The notes under the pieces are model-generated. The model was not told the DNA's origin and did not search any database. It was given only the letters and a program-made list of their open reading frames with translations. Made by a program: the position numbers and the translations under genes. Of a stretch of DNA of 64,000 bases, positions 9,189 through 17,713 are shown one piece after another; the first letter of the stretch is position 1; each line of letters starts with the position of its first letter. This DNA is from Pseudomonadota bacterium (GTDB lineage: Bacteria > Pseudomonadota > Gammaproteobacteria > Steroidobacterales > Steroidobacteraceae): positions 62,001-126,000 of the forward strand of contig JADJXW010000004.1 of the NCBI GenBank assembly GCA_016720075.1, read 5' to 3'.

Positions 9189-10327
9189 TCCGCATCAATC
9201 CCGGTGGCGACTCCACCACCCGGCGTACGCTGGGTGGCGCGGCGCGGGTGCTGTCGGCGCTGCAGCTCGACGGCCCGCTGCTCATCGGCCTCGGCCTGGT
9301 CTGCGCCTACGGCCTGATCGTGCTCTACAGCGCGTCAGGCCAGAGCGGGAGCATGGTGCTGCGCGCGGTGGTGCGCCTGGGCATGGGCGCCGCGGCCATG
9401 GTGGTGCTGGCGCAGCTTCGGCCACAGCAGCTGCGCGCGGCCGCGCCGTGGATCTACATCTTCGGCATGGTGCTGCTGGTGGTGGTCGACGTGATGGGCG
9501 CGATCGGCAAGGGCGCGCAGCGCTGGATCGACCTGGGTTTCATCCGCTTCCAGCCTTCCGAAGTGATGAAGCTCGCGGTGCCGATGCTTTGCGCCCGCTA
9601 CCTGCACGAACGCCCACTGCCGCCCTCTGCCCCGATGCTGGCCGTGCTGGCGGGCATCATCCTGCTGCCGGCCGCGCTTACTGCAGTGCAGCCCGACCTG
9701 GGCACGGCCATCCTGATCGTCATCGGCGGCCTGCTGCTGGTGGTGATGGCGGGCCTGCCGGTGGGGTACATGGTCGGCGGAGCGGCGCTGGCCGCCGGCG
9801 CGGCCTGGGTGGGCTGGCACTACTTCCTGCGCGAATACCAGCGCCTGCGCGTGCTCACCTTCATCGATCCCACCACCGATCCGCAGGGCGCGGGCTACCA
9901 CATCATCCAGTCGCAGATCGCCATCGGCTCAGGGGGGCTTTTCGGCAAGGGCTGGATGAACGGCAGCCAGTCCCAGCTGGAATACCTGCCCGAGCGGCAC
10001 ACGGATTTCATCTTCGCGGTGATCGGCGAGGAGTTCGGCCTGCTGGGGCTCGTGATCCTGCTGTCGCTTTACCTGTTCGTCGTGGCGCGCTCGCTGTACC
10101 TGGCGTCGCAGACTCAAGACACCTTCTCGCGGCTGCTCAGCGCCAGCCTTGCCCTCACCTTCTTCGTCTACGTGTTCATCAACACCGGCATGGTCAGCGG
10201 CCTGCTGCCCGTGGTCGGCGTGCCGCTGCCGCTGGTCAGTTACGGAGGCACATCGATGGTGACCCTGCTGGCCGGCTTCGGTATCCTCATGGCGCTGTAC
10301 TCGCACCGCAAACTGGTCGGCTCGTAG
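9185..10327 (+). CDS. mrdB: RodA, SEDS peptidoglycan glycosyltransferase
   Basis: RodA is the SEDS-family polymerase that extends glycan strands with PBP2. The 380-residue product has about ten membrane segments and the family signatures KGAQRWIDLGFIRFQPSE, QPDLGTAILIV and the C-terminal PLPLVSYGGTSM. The catalytic Asp of SEDS proteins is expected in the long periplasmic loop, where the HTDFIFAVIGEEFG segment lies. The ATG overlaps the mrdA stop. Confidence 0.97.
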   Translation: MIRINPGGDSTTRRTLGGAARVLSALQLDGPLLIGLGLVCAYGLIVLYSASGQSGSMVLRAVVRLGMGAAAMVVLAQLRPQQLRAAAPWIYIFGMVLLVVVDVMGAIGKGAQRWIDLGFIRFQPSEVMKLAVPMLCARYLHERPLPPSAPMLAVLAGIILLPAALTAVQPDLGTAILIVIGGLLLVVMAGLPVGYMVGGAALAAGAAWVGWHYFLREYQRLRVLTFIDPTTDPQGAGYHIIQSQIAIGSGGLFGKGWMNGSQSQLEYLPERHTDFIFAVIGEEFGLLGLVILLSLYLFVVARSLYLASQTQDTFSRLLSASLALTFFVYVFINTGMVSGLLPVVGVPLPLVSYGGTSMVTLLAGFGILMALYSHRKLVGS

Positions 10328-10338
10328 CCGCTTCGCCC

Positions 10339-11364
10339 ATGAGATCAGGATTCCCCAGAGCGCCCGTTGTGGCGCTGTTGCTGCTGTGTCTTTCGGCCCC
10401 GGGGCTCGCCGAAGGCTTCGACACGTCCCGCGAAGACATCCAGAAGTTCGTGGGCACCATGGTGCAGCGCCACCGCTTCGACCGCGATGCACTCACGACG
10501 CTGCTCGCCGCCGCGCAGTCGCAGCCGAAGATCCTCGAGGCCATCCAGCGTCCGGCCGAGCGCACGCTCACCTGGTGGGAATACCGCCCGCGATTCCTCA
10601 CGAACGAGCGCATCGATGGCGGCGTGCAGGTGTGGCGCAAGCATGCCGAGGAACTGGCCCGCATCTCCGCGCAGAGCGGCGTGCCGGCCGAATACCTCAT
10701 CGCCATCACCGGGGTGGAAACCTTCTACGGCCGCATCACCGGTCGCTACCGGGTGCTGGACGCGCTGGCCACGCTGGGATTCGACTACCCGCCCCGCGGC
10801 GAATTCTTCCGCCGGGAACTGGAGCAGTTCCTGATGATGGCGCGCGAGGAAAAGCTCGACCCGGCCCAGCCGCTGGGCTCCTACGCCGGCGCCATGGGCA
10901 TCCCGCAGTTCATGCCGTCGAGCTTCAGGCGCTTCGCGGTCGATGGCACCGGCGACGGCCGCCGCAACCTGTGGGAGGAAGGCGCCGATGTCTTCGCCAG
11001 CGTGGGCAACTACCTGCGCGAGCACGGCTGGCGCGCGGGGCAGCCGGTGCTGGCCGATGCCACCATCGACACGCCGGTCGATGATCCCGCCAGCGCCAGG
11101 CTGAACCTCAACGAGACGGTCGCCGCGCTGCGCGAACGGGGCTATCGCTTCGAATCCGCGCTGCCCGAGCGGACCAGGGCCATGCTGGTGCCGGCGCAGC
11201 AACAGGATGCCGTGCAGTGGCGCATTGGCTTCCAGAACTTCCACGCCATCACCCGCTACAACCGCAGCGCGCTCTACGCCATGGCCGTGCATGACCTGGC
11301 GCAGGAAATCGCAACCCGATACCGCGCCGCGCCCGTGCCGCCCGTGGCCGCGGCTGCGCCATGA
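10339..11364 (+). CDS. mltB: Membrane-bound or periplasmic lytic transglycosylase B
   Basis: MltB cleaves glycan strands with formation of 1,6-anhydro ends. The 341-residue product has a Sec signal peptide (about residues 1-24, ending PGLA). I see no lipobox cysteine, so it is more likely soluble and periplasmic, like SltB-type proteins, than lipid anchored. The catalytic Glu is E127 in ITGVETFYGRITG, and PQFMPSS and FQNFHAITRYN are family motifs. The open frame extends far upstream through rodA in another frame, but the signal peptide fixes the start. Its stop overlaps rlpA. Confidence 0.95.
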   Translation: MRSGFPRAPVVALLLLCLSAPGLAEGFDTSREDIQKFVGTMVQRHRFDRDALTTLLAAAQSQPKILEAIQRPAERTLTWWEYRPRFLTNERIDGGVQVWRKHAEELARISAQSGVPAEYLIAITGVETFYGRITGRYRVLDALATLGFDYPPRGEFFRRELEQFLMMAREEKLDPAQPLGSYAGAMGIPQFMPSSFRRFAVDGTGDGRRNLWEEGADVFASVGNYLREHGWRAGQPVLADATIDTPVDDPASARLNLNETVAALRERGYRFESALPERTRAMLVPAQQQDAVQWRIGFQNFHAITRYNRSALYAMAVHDLAQEIATRYRAAPVPPVAAAAP

Positions 11365-12197
11365 ACCCCCGCGGGATCGCGGCAACAATGTTCGCCTGCA
11401 CGGGGCTGCTGGTTGCCGCCTGCGGCAGCCCACCCGCCCGGCGCGACACGCCGCCTGCAGTCGCCATTCCCGAGCGCAGCGCGCCACCGCCACCGCCGGC
11501 CAACCTCGATGCGATTCCCGATCCCGTGCCGCGCGCCGAACCGCGCAGCGCCCGCGGCAATCCGGTTTCCTATGAGGTGTTCGGCAAGCGCTACCACGTG
11601 CTGGCCAGTTCCGAGGGCTACAAGGAGCGCGGCGTGGCGTCCTGGTACGGCCCGGACTTCCACGCGCGGCCCACCTCCAGCGGCGAACCCTACGACATGT
11701 ACGCCATGACCGCCGCGCACAAGACGCTGCCGATTCCCGCGTATGCGCGGGTCACCAACCTGTCCAACGGCCGCAGCGTCGTGGTGCGCATCAACGACCG
11801 CGGACCCTTCGTCGCCAACCGCATCATCGACCTGTCGTACACGGCCGCGCACAAACTCGACATGTGGCGGGCGGGCACGGCTTTCGTGGAAGTTGAAGTG
11901 CTCACGCCAGGCGGCCCCGCCGGCATGGTCCGTGACATCACGCCGCCCGCCACGACATCCCTGACCGGGCCAACGCTGTACCTGCAGGTGGGCGCGTTCG
12001 GTGTCGCCGACAATGCCGCAAGATTGGCCGACCGACTGCGCGCCGCCGGCATCGGCAACGTGGGCGTGACCGACCCGATTGGCACACCGCCGCTGCATCG
12101 CGTGCGCATCGGCCCCATCAGTGACGTGACCACATACGATGCCACCGCCGAGCGCGTGGCGAAGCTGGGCCTCACCAGCCATCTCGCAACCGAATAG
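11361..12197 (+). CDS. rlpA: RlpA septal-ring lytic transglycosylase lipoprotein
   Basis: RlpA is an outer-membrane lipoprotein that cleaves denuded glycan strands, typically at the septum. The 278-residue product has a lipobox ending at C21 (LLVAAC), a proline-rich linker, a double-psi beta-barrel domain (about 80-170, with ASWYGPDFHARPTSSGEPYD and VRINDRGPF) and a C-terminal SPOR domain (about 205-275, starting LYLQVGAF). The catalytic Asp in RINDRGPF and His in MTAAHKTLP are present, so activity is likely to be kept. The SPOR domain directs RlpA to denuded septal glycan. Confidence 0.95.
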   Translation: MNPRGIAATMFACTGLLVAACGSPPARRDTPPAVAIPERSAPPPPPANLDAIPDPVPRAEPRSARGNPVSYEVFGKRYHVLASSEGYKERGVASWYGPDFHARPTSSGEPYDMYAMTAAHKTLPIPAYARVTNLSNGRSVVVRINDRGPFVANRIIDLSYTAAHKLDMWRAGTAFVEVEVLTPGGPAGMVRDITPPATTSLTGPTLYLQVGAFGVADNAARLADRLRAAGIGNVGVTDPIGTPPLHRVRIGPISDVTTYDATAERVAKLGLTSHLATE

Positions 12198-12219
12198 GAA
12201 ATCTGGAGAACTCCGCACG

Positions 12220-13377
12220 ATGAAAACCGCCCTTCTCGCCCTTCTCGCATCCAGCCTGGCCCTGGCAACGCCCGCCGCGCGTGCGGCTGCAACGCCCATT
12301 CCCACGCCGCCGGCCGTGCCCACCACCGGCTACATCCTGCTGGACCATGACAGCGGCCGGGTGCTGGCCTCGCAGAAGGCAGACGAGCGCATGGAGCCGG
12401 CCAGCATCACCAAGCTGATGACGGCCTACATCGTGTTCGAGGCGCTGGCCGAGAAGCGCCTGGCGCTCACCGACACCGTCAGGGTCAGCGAATACGCCTG
12501 GCGCACCGGCGGCGCCGTCACCGATGGTTCCACCAGCTTCCTGGAACTGGGCTCGATGGTCCCGGTCGAAGACCTGATCAAGGGGATGATCGTGCAGTCG
12601 GGCAACGATGCCACGATCGCGCTGGCCGAGAAGATCGGCGGCACCGAATCCGGCTTCGTGCAGATCATGAACTCCTATTCCCAGCGGCTTGGCCTCAAGG
12701 GCACGCGCTGGACCAACAGCTGGGGCGGCCCTGCCCCCGACCACTACAGCACCGCACGGGACATCGCCACGCTGTCCAGCGTGCTGATCCACAAGTTCCC
12801 CGAGTACTACAAGTACTACTCGATGCGGGAATTCACCTGGAACAAGCACACGCAGCAGAACCGCAACGGGTTGCTGGCGCGCGATCCCAGCGTCGATGGC
12901 ATCAAGACCGGGCACACGGAAAGCGCCAAGTACTGCCTGGTCAGTTCGGCCAAGCGCAACGGCATGCGCCTGGTATCGGTGGTGCTGGGTTCCCCGAGCA
13001 TCCGCGCCCGCGAGGACGCCAGCGCCACGCTGCTGAACTACGGCTTCACGTTCTACGAGACCGTGAAGCTGCAGGACGCCGGCAAGCCGGTGCTCACGCC
13101 GCGCGTTTTCAAGGGCAGCGCCGAATCCGTGGCCGTTGGCAGCCCGAACGACATCAGCATCACGATCGCGCGCGGCCAGGGCGCCTCGCTCACCAAGGAG
13201 ACCAAGATCAACACCCCGCTGGTGGCGCCGCTGGCGCTGCACGCCAGGGTGGGCGAATACGTGGTGAGCAATGGCGATGAAGTCGTCGCCCGCGTGCCGC
13301 TGGTCACGCTGGCCAAGGTCGAGGAAGGTGGCCTCTGGCGCACCACCGTCGACGCCGTGAAGCTCTGGTTCGAGTAA
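12220..13377 (+). CDS. dacC: D-alanyl-D-alanine carboxypeptidase (PBP5/6 type)
   Basis: This is a class C low-molecular-weight PBP that trims the terminal D-Ala from stem pentapeptides. The 385-residue product has a signal peptide (cleavage near residue 23), a peptidase S11 domain and a C-terminal PBP5-like beta domain. It ends in an amphipathic helix (VDAVKLWFE) that would anchor it to the inner membrane. Catalytic motifs are S62-I-T-K65, S127-G-N129 and K229-T-G231. GGAG lies at a proper distance before the ATG. The gene symbol could equally be dacA; the family is certain and the paralogue name is not. Confidence 0.95.
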   Translation: MKTALLALLASSLALATPAARAAATPIPTPPAVPTTGYILLDHDSGRVLASQKADERMEPASITKLMTAYIVFEALAEKRLALTDTVRVSEYAWRTGGAVTDGSTSFLELGSMVPVEDLIKGMIVQSGNDATIALAEKIGGTESGFVQIMNSYSQRLGLKGTRWTNSWGGPAPDHYSTARDIATLSSVLIHKFPEYYKYYSMREFTWNKHTQQNRNGLLARDPSVDGIKTGHTESAKYCLVSSAKRNGMRLVSVVLGSPSIRAREDASATLLNYGFTFYETVKLQDAGKPVLTPRVFKGSAESVAVGSPNDISITIARGQGASLTKETKINTPLVAPLALHARVGEYVVSNGDEVVARVPLVTLAKVEEGGLWRTTVDAVKLWFE

Positions 13378-13384
13378 CCACGCG

Positions 13385-14251
13385 GTGGCCAGCCCGCTGC
13401 ACTGGTGCCTGCTCGATGACAAGCGGATGCCGCTGGAGCAGGCGCGCATCTCGCCGCTGGACCGCAGTTTCCTGTTCGGGGATGGCATCTACGAGGTGAT
13501 GCCGGTGTACGGCGGGCGCCTGTTCAGGCCCCGCCTGCACTTCGATCGCCTGGCGCGCAGCGCCGCGGCGCTGCGCATTACCAATCCACACACGCACGAG
13601 CGATGGGAAGCGTTGCTGCGTGAACTCGTCAGCGCCAACGGCGGCGGCGACCAATACGTCTACCTGCAACTGTCCCGCGGCGCAGAACACGGCCGCAACC
13701 ATGCGCCACTGCCGCAGGTGCCGCCGCTGGTGTTCTGCTACAGCTCGCCGTGGCCCGTTCCGGCGGCCAGCACGCTGCAAGAGGGCCTCGCCTGCATCAC
13801 GACTCAGGACACGCGCTAGGCGCGCTGCGACATCAAGTCGGTGGCGCTGCTGGCCAACGTGATGCTGCGCCAGATGGCGGTGGATGCCGGCGCGAACGAA
13901 ACGATCCTGCTTCGCGACGGGCAGCTGATGGAGGCCAGCGCCTCCACGGTGCATGTGGTCCTGGGCGGCGTTCTGGTCACCCCGCCCAACTCCTCGCGAA
14001 TCCTTCCAGGCACCTCCCGCATCGTGGTCGAGGAGCTCGCCGATGAACTGGGAATTCCCAGGCGCGATGCGCCCATCAGTGAGGCCGAACTGCGCGGCGC
14101 CGATGAGATCTGGCTGGCCGCGGCAACACGCGAAGTTCAGCCGGTGACGCGTCTTGATGACAGGGTCGTGGGCAATGGCAGGCCCGGACCCCTCTGGCGC
14201 CGGATCTACGACGCCTGGCAGCGCCTCAAGTCCGACCACGCTCGGTATTGA
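13385..14251 (+). pseudogene. dat: D-amino-acid aminotransferase with an in-frame amber codon
   Basis: A fold-type IV PLP aminotransferase that interconverts D-Ala and D-Glu, in keeping with the peptidoglycan operon it ends. Reading from a GTG start just after dacC, the frame carries normal homology (SPLDRSFLFGDGIYEV) and meets TAG at codon 145 (13817-13819). The same frame then continues with ARCDIKSVALLANVMLRQ to 14251. Family members have DTRWxRCDIKS here, so the TAG replaces a Trp (TGG to TAG). The PLP-binding lysine is K151, just after the stop, so a truncated product would be inactive. The base change may be a sequencing error, a true nonsense mutation or a site of suppression. The 3' end overlaps nsrR in a convergent arrangement. 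Confidence 0.85.
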
Positions 14252-14699
14252 CGCCCTCGATACTGACCGGAATTCCCAGCAGCCGCGCCAGCGGCGCGCG
14301 GGACTTGAGCATGTCGGCCAGCGTGTACTGGTCGAGCTCCTCGAGAAAGCGGTTGGTCGCATCGTGCAGGATTGATTTCAGTCGGCATGCGGGCGCGATG
14401 ACGCAGGAGCCCCCGCCGGCAGTCAGGCACTCCACCACGCCCAGCTCCGCCTCCATCGCGCGCACCACTTCACCGATGCTGACACGCTGCGGGCGCCTGG
14501 CCAGCCGCATGCCGCCGCCCTTGCCGCGCGTGGTCTCGATGTATCCGAGTTCTGCCAGCCGGCCCGCCACCTTGACCAGATGGTGACGGGAGATGCGGTA
14601 GGCACTGCTGACCTGACTGACGGTGGACCGCTCTTCGGGGGAAACGGCCAGCGCGATCAGCGTGCGCAGCGCGAAGTCGGTGTACTGGGTGAGGTGCAT
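14226..14699 (-). CDS. nsrR: NsrR-type Rrf2 family Fe-S regulator
   Basis: A winged-helix Rrf2 repressor of 157 residues. NsrR proteins carry a nitric-oxide-sensitive iron-sulfur cluster and control NO-detoxifying genes. The helix-turn-helix (about 25-62, with YRISRHHLVKVAGRLAE and RGKGGGMRLAR) and the three cluster cysteines C91, C99 and C105 (in CVIAPACRL) match NsrR rather than IscR or RsrR. The downstream FLEELDQYTLADML also fits. It lies 24 bases after tadA and is probably co-transcribed with it. A TATGCATA palindrome sits just before its start codon. Confidence 0.88.
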   Translation of the reverse strand: MHLTQYTDFALRTLIALAVSPEERSTVSQVSSAYRISRHHLVKVAGRLAELGYIETTRGKGGGMRLARRPQRVSIGEVVRAMEAELGVVECLTAGGGSCVIAPACRLKSILHDATNRFLEELDQYTLADMLKSRAPLARLLGIPVSIEGVNTERGRT

Positions 14700-14702
14700 G
14701 AA

Positions 14703-14710
14703 TATGCATA
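14703..14710. promoter_or_regulatory. TATGCATA palindrome before nsrR, possible NsrR half-site
   Basis: An 8-base palindrome lies three bases upstream of the nsrR start codon, between tadA and nsrR. On the minus strand it reads ATGCATATT, which resembles one arm of the ATGCAT-containing NsrR operator. The other arm is poor. Its place over the ribosome-binding region would suit autorepression. Confidence 0.3.
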
Positions 14711-14723
14711 CCCTATACTGATT

Positions 14724-15188
14724 TCAGGGCTCCCGCATGCCGGCAAAGAACCCTGACAGCAAGGCTGCGCACTCTTCCTCGAGCACGCCACCAAACACAT
14801 CGACGCGGTGGTTCAGGCCCTTGATCGCAAAGGCATCGATGATGCCGCCGGCCGCGCCGGCCTTCGGATCGAACGCCCCGAACACCACGCGCCGCACGCG
14901 CGCATGCACGATGGCCGAGGCGCACATGAGACACGGCTCGAGTGTGACGTACAGCACAGTGTCATCCAGCCGGTAGTTGCCGAGCGCCTGCCCGGCCGCG
15001 CGCAGCGTGACGATCTCCGCGTGCGCGGAAGGATCATGCGCGGCGATGGGACAGTTGCCGCCGCTCGCCACCACCTGCTCGCCCCGCACCAGCACCGCAC
15101 CCACGGGAACTTCGCCGCGCTCGCCCGCCTGCCGCGCTTCGGCCAAGGCCAGGCGCATGAAGTCGGTGTCGGAGGGCGGACCTTTCAC
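14724..15188 (-). CDS. tadA: tRNA adenosine-34 deaminase
   Basis: TadA deaminates A34 to inosine in the wobble position of tRNA-Arg(ACG). The 154-residue product has the zinc-dependent deaminase signature: H56-A-E58 and P85-C86-L-M-C89. The C-terminal part, KGLNHRVDVFGGVLEEECAALLSGFF, is the TadA pattern and separates it from other cytidine/deoxycytidylate deaminases. The GTG start used overlaps the stop of the cupin gene (GTGA). An internal ATG ten codons on is an alternative start that would remove a stretch with little homology. Confidence 0.93.
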   Translation of the reverse strand: MKGPPSDTDFMRLALAEARQAGERGEVPVGAVLVRGEQVVASGGNCPIAAHDPSAHAEIVTLRAAGQALGNYRLDDTVLYVTLEPCLMCASAIVHARVRRVVFGAFDPKAGAAGGIIDAFAIKGLNHRVDVFGGVLEEECAALLSGFFAGMREP

Positions 15189-15532
15189 TCGTAGACGGCG
15201 TAGTACTTGCGCGCAGGCTCGCGCACATCCCAGATGCCGGTGAATCCGGCAGGTGAGACAAAGGCATCACCGGCGCGGAAGACATGCTCGCTGCCATCGT
15301 CGCCCGTGACGGCGATGACGCCGGACAGCACATGGCAGAACTCGCTCTCGGTGAAGATCACGCGCCAGCGCCCCACCGCGCTCTCCCAGATGCCCGAGTT
15401 GAAGCGTCCGTCGGCGCTGGCATGCAGGTTCCAGGCGCGCTGCACCGGATCGCCTCCCAGGATGCGCTCGGCCGGGGGCCGGAATTCAACGGGGGCTGGC
15501 AGCGGGCCATCAAAGGGTATGGGGGCAATCAT
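15185..15532 (-). CDS. Small cupin protein (ureidoglycine aminohydrolase-like fold)
   Basis: A 115-residue single-domain cupin of the DUF861 type. It shows the two cupin stretches around IFTESEFCHVLSGVIAV and FRAGDAFVSPAGFTGIWDV, with the last strand ending RKYYAVYE. Related proteins are often annotated as (S)-ureidoglycine aminohydrolase-like or as cupins of unknown function. The lone short domain gives no substrate. The ATG begins a 4-base-coupled chain with tadA. I infer only a small-molecule binding or isomerase-like role. Confidence 0.75.
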   Translation of the reverse strand: MIAPIPFDGPLPAPVEFRPPAERILGGDPVQRAWNLHASADGRFNSGIWESAVGRWRVIFTESEFCHVLSGVIAVTGDDGSEHVFRAGDAFVSPAGFTGIWDVREPARKYYAVYE

Positions 15533-15552
15533 GGCCCCAAGTCTAGGCCGGC

Positions 15553-16824
15553 TCAGTGCTTCCGGGAAACCCGCCCCATCAGCAGCAACGCACCCAGCGT
15601 CACCAGCGCCGCGATGGCCAGGTAGTACCCCACGGCGGCAAGGCCATGGCGCGTGGCGAGCCACGTCGCCGCATAGGGTGTGAGCGACGCGCCGATGATG
15701 CCGGCGAGATTGAAGGTGAGCGACGCGCCGGTGTAGCGCACTGCCGTGGGAAACAGCGACGCCAGCGCCGCACCCAGCGGCCCATAGCCCAGGCCCATGA
15801 GGCCCAGGCCCAGCCCGAGGCACAGCACCACCGAACCCGGTTGCCCCGCCTGCAGCAGCGGCGCGAAGGCCAGGCCATACAGCGCCATGCCGATGCTCGC
15901 GATGATCAGGATGCGACGCGGACTGGTCCGATCCGCAAGCCATCCGGCCAGCGGGATCGTGGCGGCGAAGAACAGCACGCCGATCATCTGCAGGATGAGG
16001 AACTCCTGCCGGCTGTAGCCCAGCCTGCTCGTGCCCCACGACAGCGTGAACACCGTCATCAGGTAGAACACCACGAACACGGCCACGGCGGAGAACGTAC
16101 CCAGCACCAGCGTGAACGCATGCTCGCGCAGCACGGCGAACATGGGCACGCGCACGCGCTCGTTCCTTTCCAGCGTGCGGCGGAAGTCGGGCGTTTCCTC
16201 GATGCGCAGGCGCACATACAGACCCACGAGCACCAGAACCGAGCTGGCGATGAAGGGCACGCGCCATCCCCACTGCAGGAACTGCGCATCGCTCATCACA
16301 TTGCCCAGCAGCAGGAACACGCCGGAGGAAAACAGGAATCCGATGGGCGCGCCCAGCTGCGGGAACATACCGAACCAGTTGGTCTTGCCGGGCGGCGCGT
16401 TCTCGGTGGCCAGCAGGATCGCGCCACCCCACTCTCCGCCCAGCCCAAAGCCCTGCCCGAAGCGGCACAGCGCCAGCAGCGCCGGCGCCAGCAGGCCCGC
16501 GCTCTGGTAGGTGGGCAGAAGTCCTATCGCTACCGTGGAAAGGCCCATCGTGAGCAGCGCCGCCACCAGCGTGGCCTTGCGTCCGATTCGATCGCCATAG
16601 TGGCCGAACACCGCCGAACCCACCGGGCGCGCGAAGAAGGCCAGCGCGAACGTGGCCAGCGACTGCAGCATCGCGGCGTCCTTGTCCGAAGCGGGAAAGA
16701 ACAGCGTCGGGAACACCAGCACCGCGGCGGTGGCGTAGATGTAGAAGTCGAAGAACTCGATCGTGGTGCCGATCAGGCTTGCGAACAGCACCCGGCGCGT
16801 GGAATTGACCTGCACGGGTTGCAC
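15553..16824 (-). CDS. MFS transporter, metabolite:H+ symporter type
   Basis: A 12-segment major facilitator protein of 423 residues. The N-terminus ASLIGTTIEFFDFYIYATAA and the loop GHYGDRIGRKATLVAALL are typical of the metabolite:proton symporter group (ShiA, ProP, KgtP). That group imports organic acids, shikimate or osmolytes. The substrate cannot be read from sequence. The GTG start overlaps the fpr stop by one base, so both are on one transcript, and the cupin gene follows after 20 bases. Confidence 0.88.
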   Translation of the reverse strand: MQPVQVNSTRRVLFASLIGTTIEFFDFYIYATAAVLVFPTLFFPASDKDAAMLQSLATFALAFFARPVGSAVFGHYGDRIGRKATLVAALLTMGLSTVAIGLLPTYQSAGLLAPALLALCRFGQGFGLGGEWGGAILLATENAPPGKTNWFGMFPQLGAPIGFLFSSGVFLLLGNVMSDAQFLQWGWRVPFIASSVLVLVGLYVRLRIEETPDFRRTLERNERVRVPMFAVLREHAFTLVLGTFSAVAVFVVFYLMTVFTLSWGTSRLGYSRQEFLILQMIGVLFFAATIPLAGWLADRTSPRRILIIASIGMALYGLAFAPLLQAGQPGSVVLCLGLGLGLMGLGYGPLGAALASLFPTAVRYTGASLTFNLAGIIGASLTPYAATWLATRHGLAAVGYYLAIAALVTLGALLLMGRVSRKH

Positions 16825-17600
16825 TACTTTTCCACGAACGCGCGTTCGATCACGTAGTCGCCCGGCTCCCCGATGCGCGGCGAGACCACGAAACCCTTCT
16901 CATCGAGCAGGCGACGCGTGTCTTCCAGCATGCCCGGGCTGCCGCACAGCATGAAGCGGTCGGCGGACGGATCCAGCGGCGGCAGGTCCACCATCTCGGC
17001 GAGGCTGCCTTCGCGGATCTGGTCGGTCAGTCGCCCCTGCGTGCGGAACGGTTCGCGCGTCACCGTGGGATGGTAGATGAGCTTGCCTTCCACGAGTTCG
17101 CCCAGCAGCTCGTGGCGCGGCAGCGTCTCCTCGACGAACTGGCGATAGGCGAGGTCCGAAACTCGGCGCACGCCATGCACCACCACCACCTTCTCGAAGC
17201 GCTCGTAGGTCTCCGGGTCCTGGATGATGCTCATGAACGGCGCTAGGCCCGTGCCGGTGCCCAGCAGGTACAGGTGCCGCGCGGGCTTCAGGTCGTGGAT
17301 CACCAGCGTGCCGGTGGGCTTGCGGCTCATCAGGATCTCGTCGCCCGCCTTCAGGTGCTGCAGGCGCGAGGTCAGCGGACCGTTCGGCACCTTGATGCTG
17401 AGGAACTCCAGGTGCTCCTCCCAGTTGGGACTGGCGATGGAATAGGCGCGCAGCAGCGGACGCCCTTCCGCGGGCAGGCCCAGCATCACGAAGTGGCCGT
17501 TCTCGAATCGAAAGCCGGGGTCGCGCGTGGTCCGGAACGAAAACAGCGTGTCGTTCCAGTGATGCACGTGCGTGACGCGTTCCGTGGCGATCGCAGCCAT
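16824..17600 (-). CDS. fpr: Ferredoxin/flavodoxin-NADP reductase
   Basis: A 258-residue FAD enzyme that exchanges electrons between NADPH and ferredoxin or flavodoxin. It has the FAD-binding RAYSIASPNWEEHLEF motif and the NADP-binding GTGTGLAPFMSII segment. The C-terminal CGSPGMLEDTRRLL stretch ends in the short tail GDYVIERAFVEK, typical of the subclass with C-terminal Val-Glu-Lys. Such reductases supply Fe-S enzymes and are often oxidant inducible. It heads a run of close genes that ends with the Fe-S regulator nsrR. Confidence 0.95.
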   Translation of the reverse strand: MAAIATERVTHVHHWNDTLFSFRTTRDPGFRFENGHFVMLGLPAEGRPLLRAYSIASPNWEEHLEFLSIKVPNGPLTSRLQHLKAGDEILMSRKPTGTLVIHDLKPARHLYLLGTGTGLAPFMSIIQDPETYERFEKVVVVHGVRRVSDLAYRQFVEETLPRHELLGELVEGKLIYHPTVTREPFRTQGRLTDQIREGSLAEMVDLPPLDPSADRFMLCGSPGMLEDTRRLLDEKGFVVSPRIGEPGDYVIERAFVEK

Positions 17601-17666
17601 CGGGTCCTCGGGCCGGGGAAGTGGAGCGCAAGGCTACGGAGTTTTTTTATGCCAGAACAGGTCTAA

Positions 17667-17703
17667 GGGGGCTTTAATCCATAACCGGAAGGGATAAGCC
17701 CCC
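17667..17703 (-). terminator. Hairpin after the small secreted protein gene
   Basis: GGGGGCTT at 17667-17674 pairs with AAGCCCCC at 17696-17703, and ATCC/GGAT inside extends the stem. It lies 10 bases past the stop of the gene at 17714. Read on the minus strand, only a weak T-rich stretch follows, so termination is plausible but not certain. Confidence 0.5.
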
Positions 17704-17713
17704 CTGCCCGTTG

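Noticed and set aside
8899..10338. Upstream extension of the mltB frame through mrdA and rodA
   Set aside because: It overlaps two certain genes in another frame; the signal peptide at 10339 sets the start.
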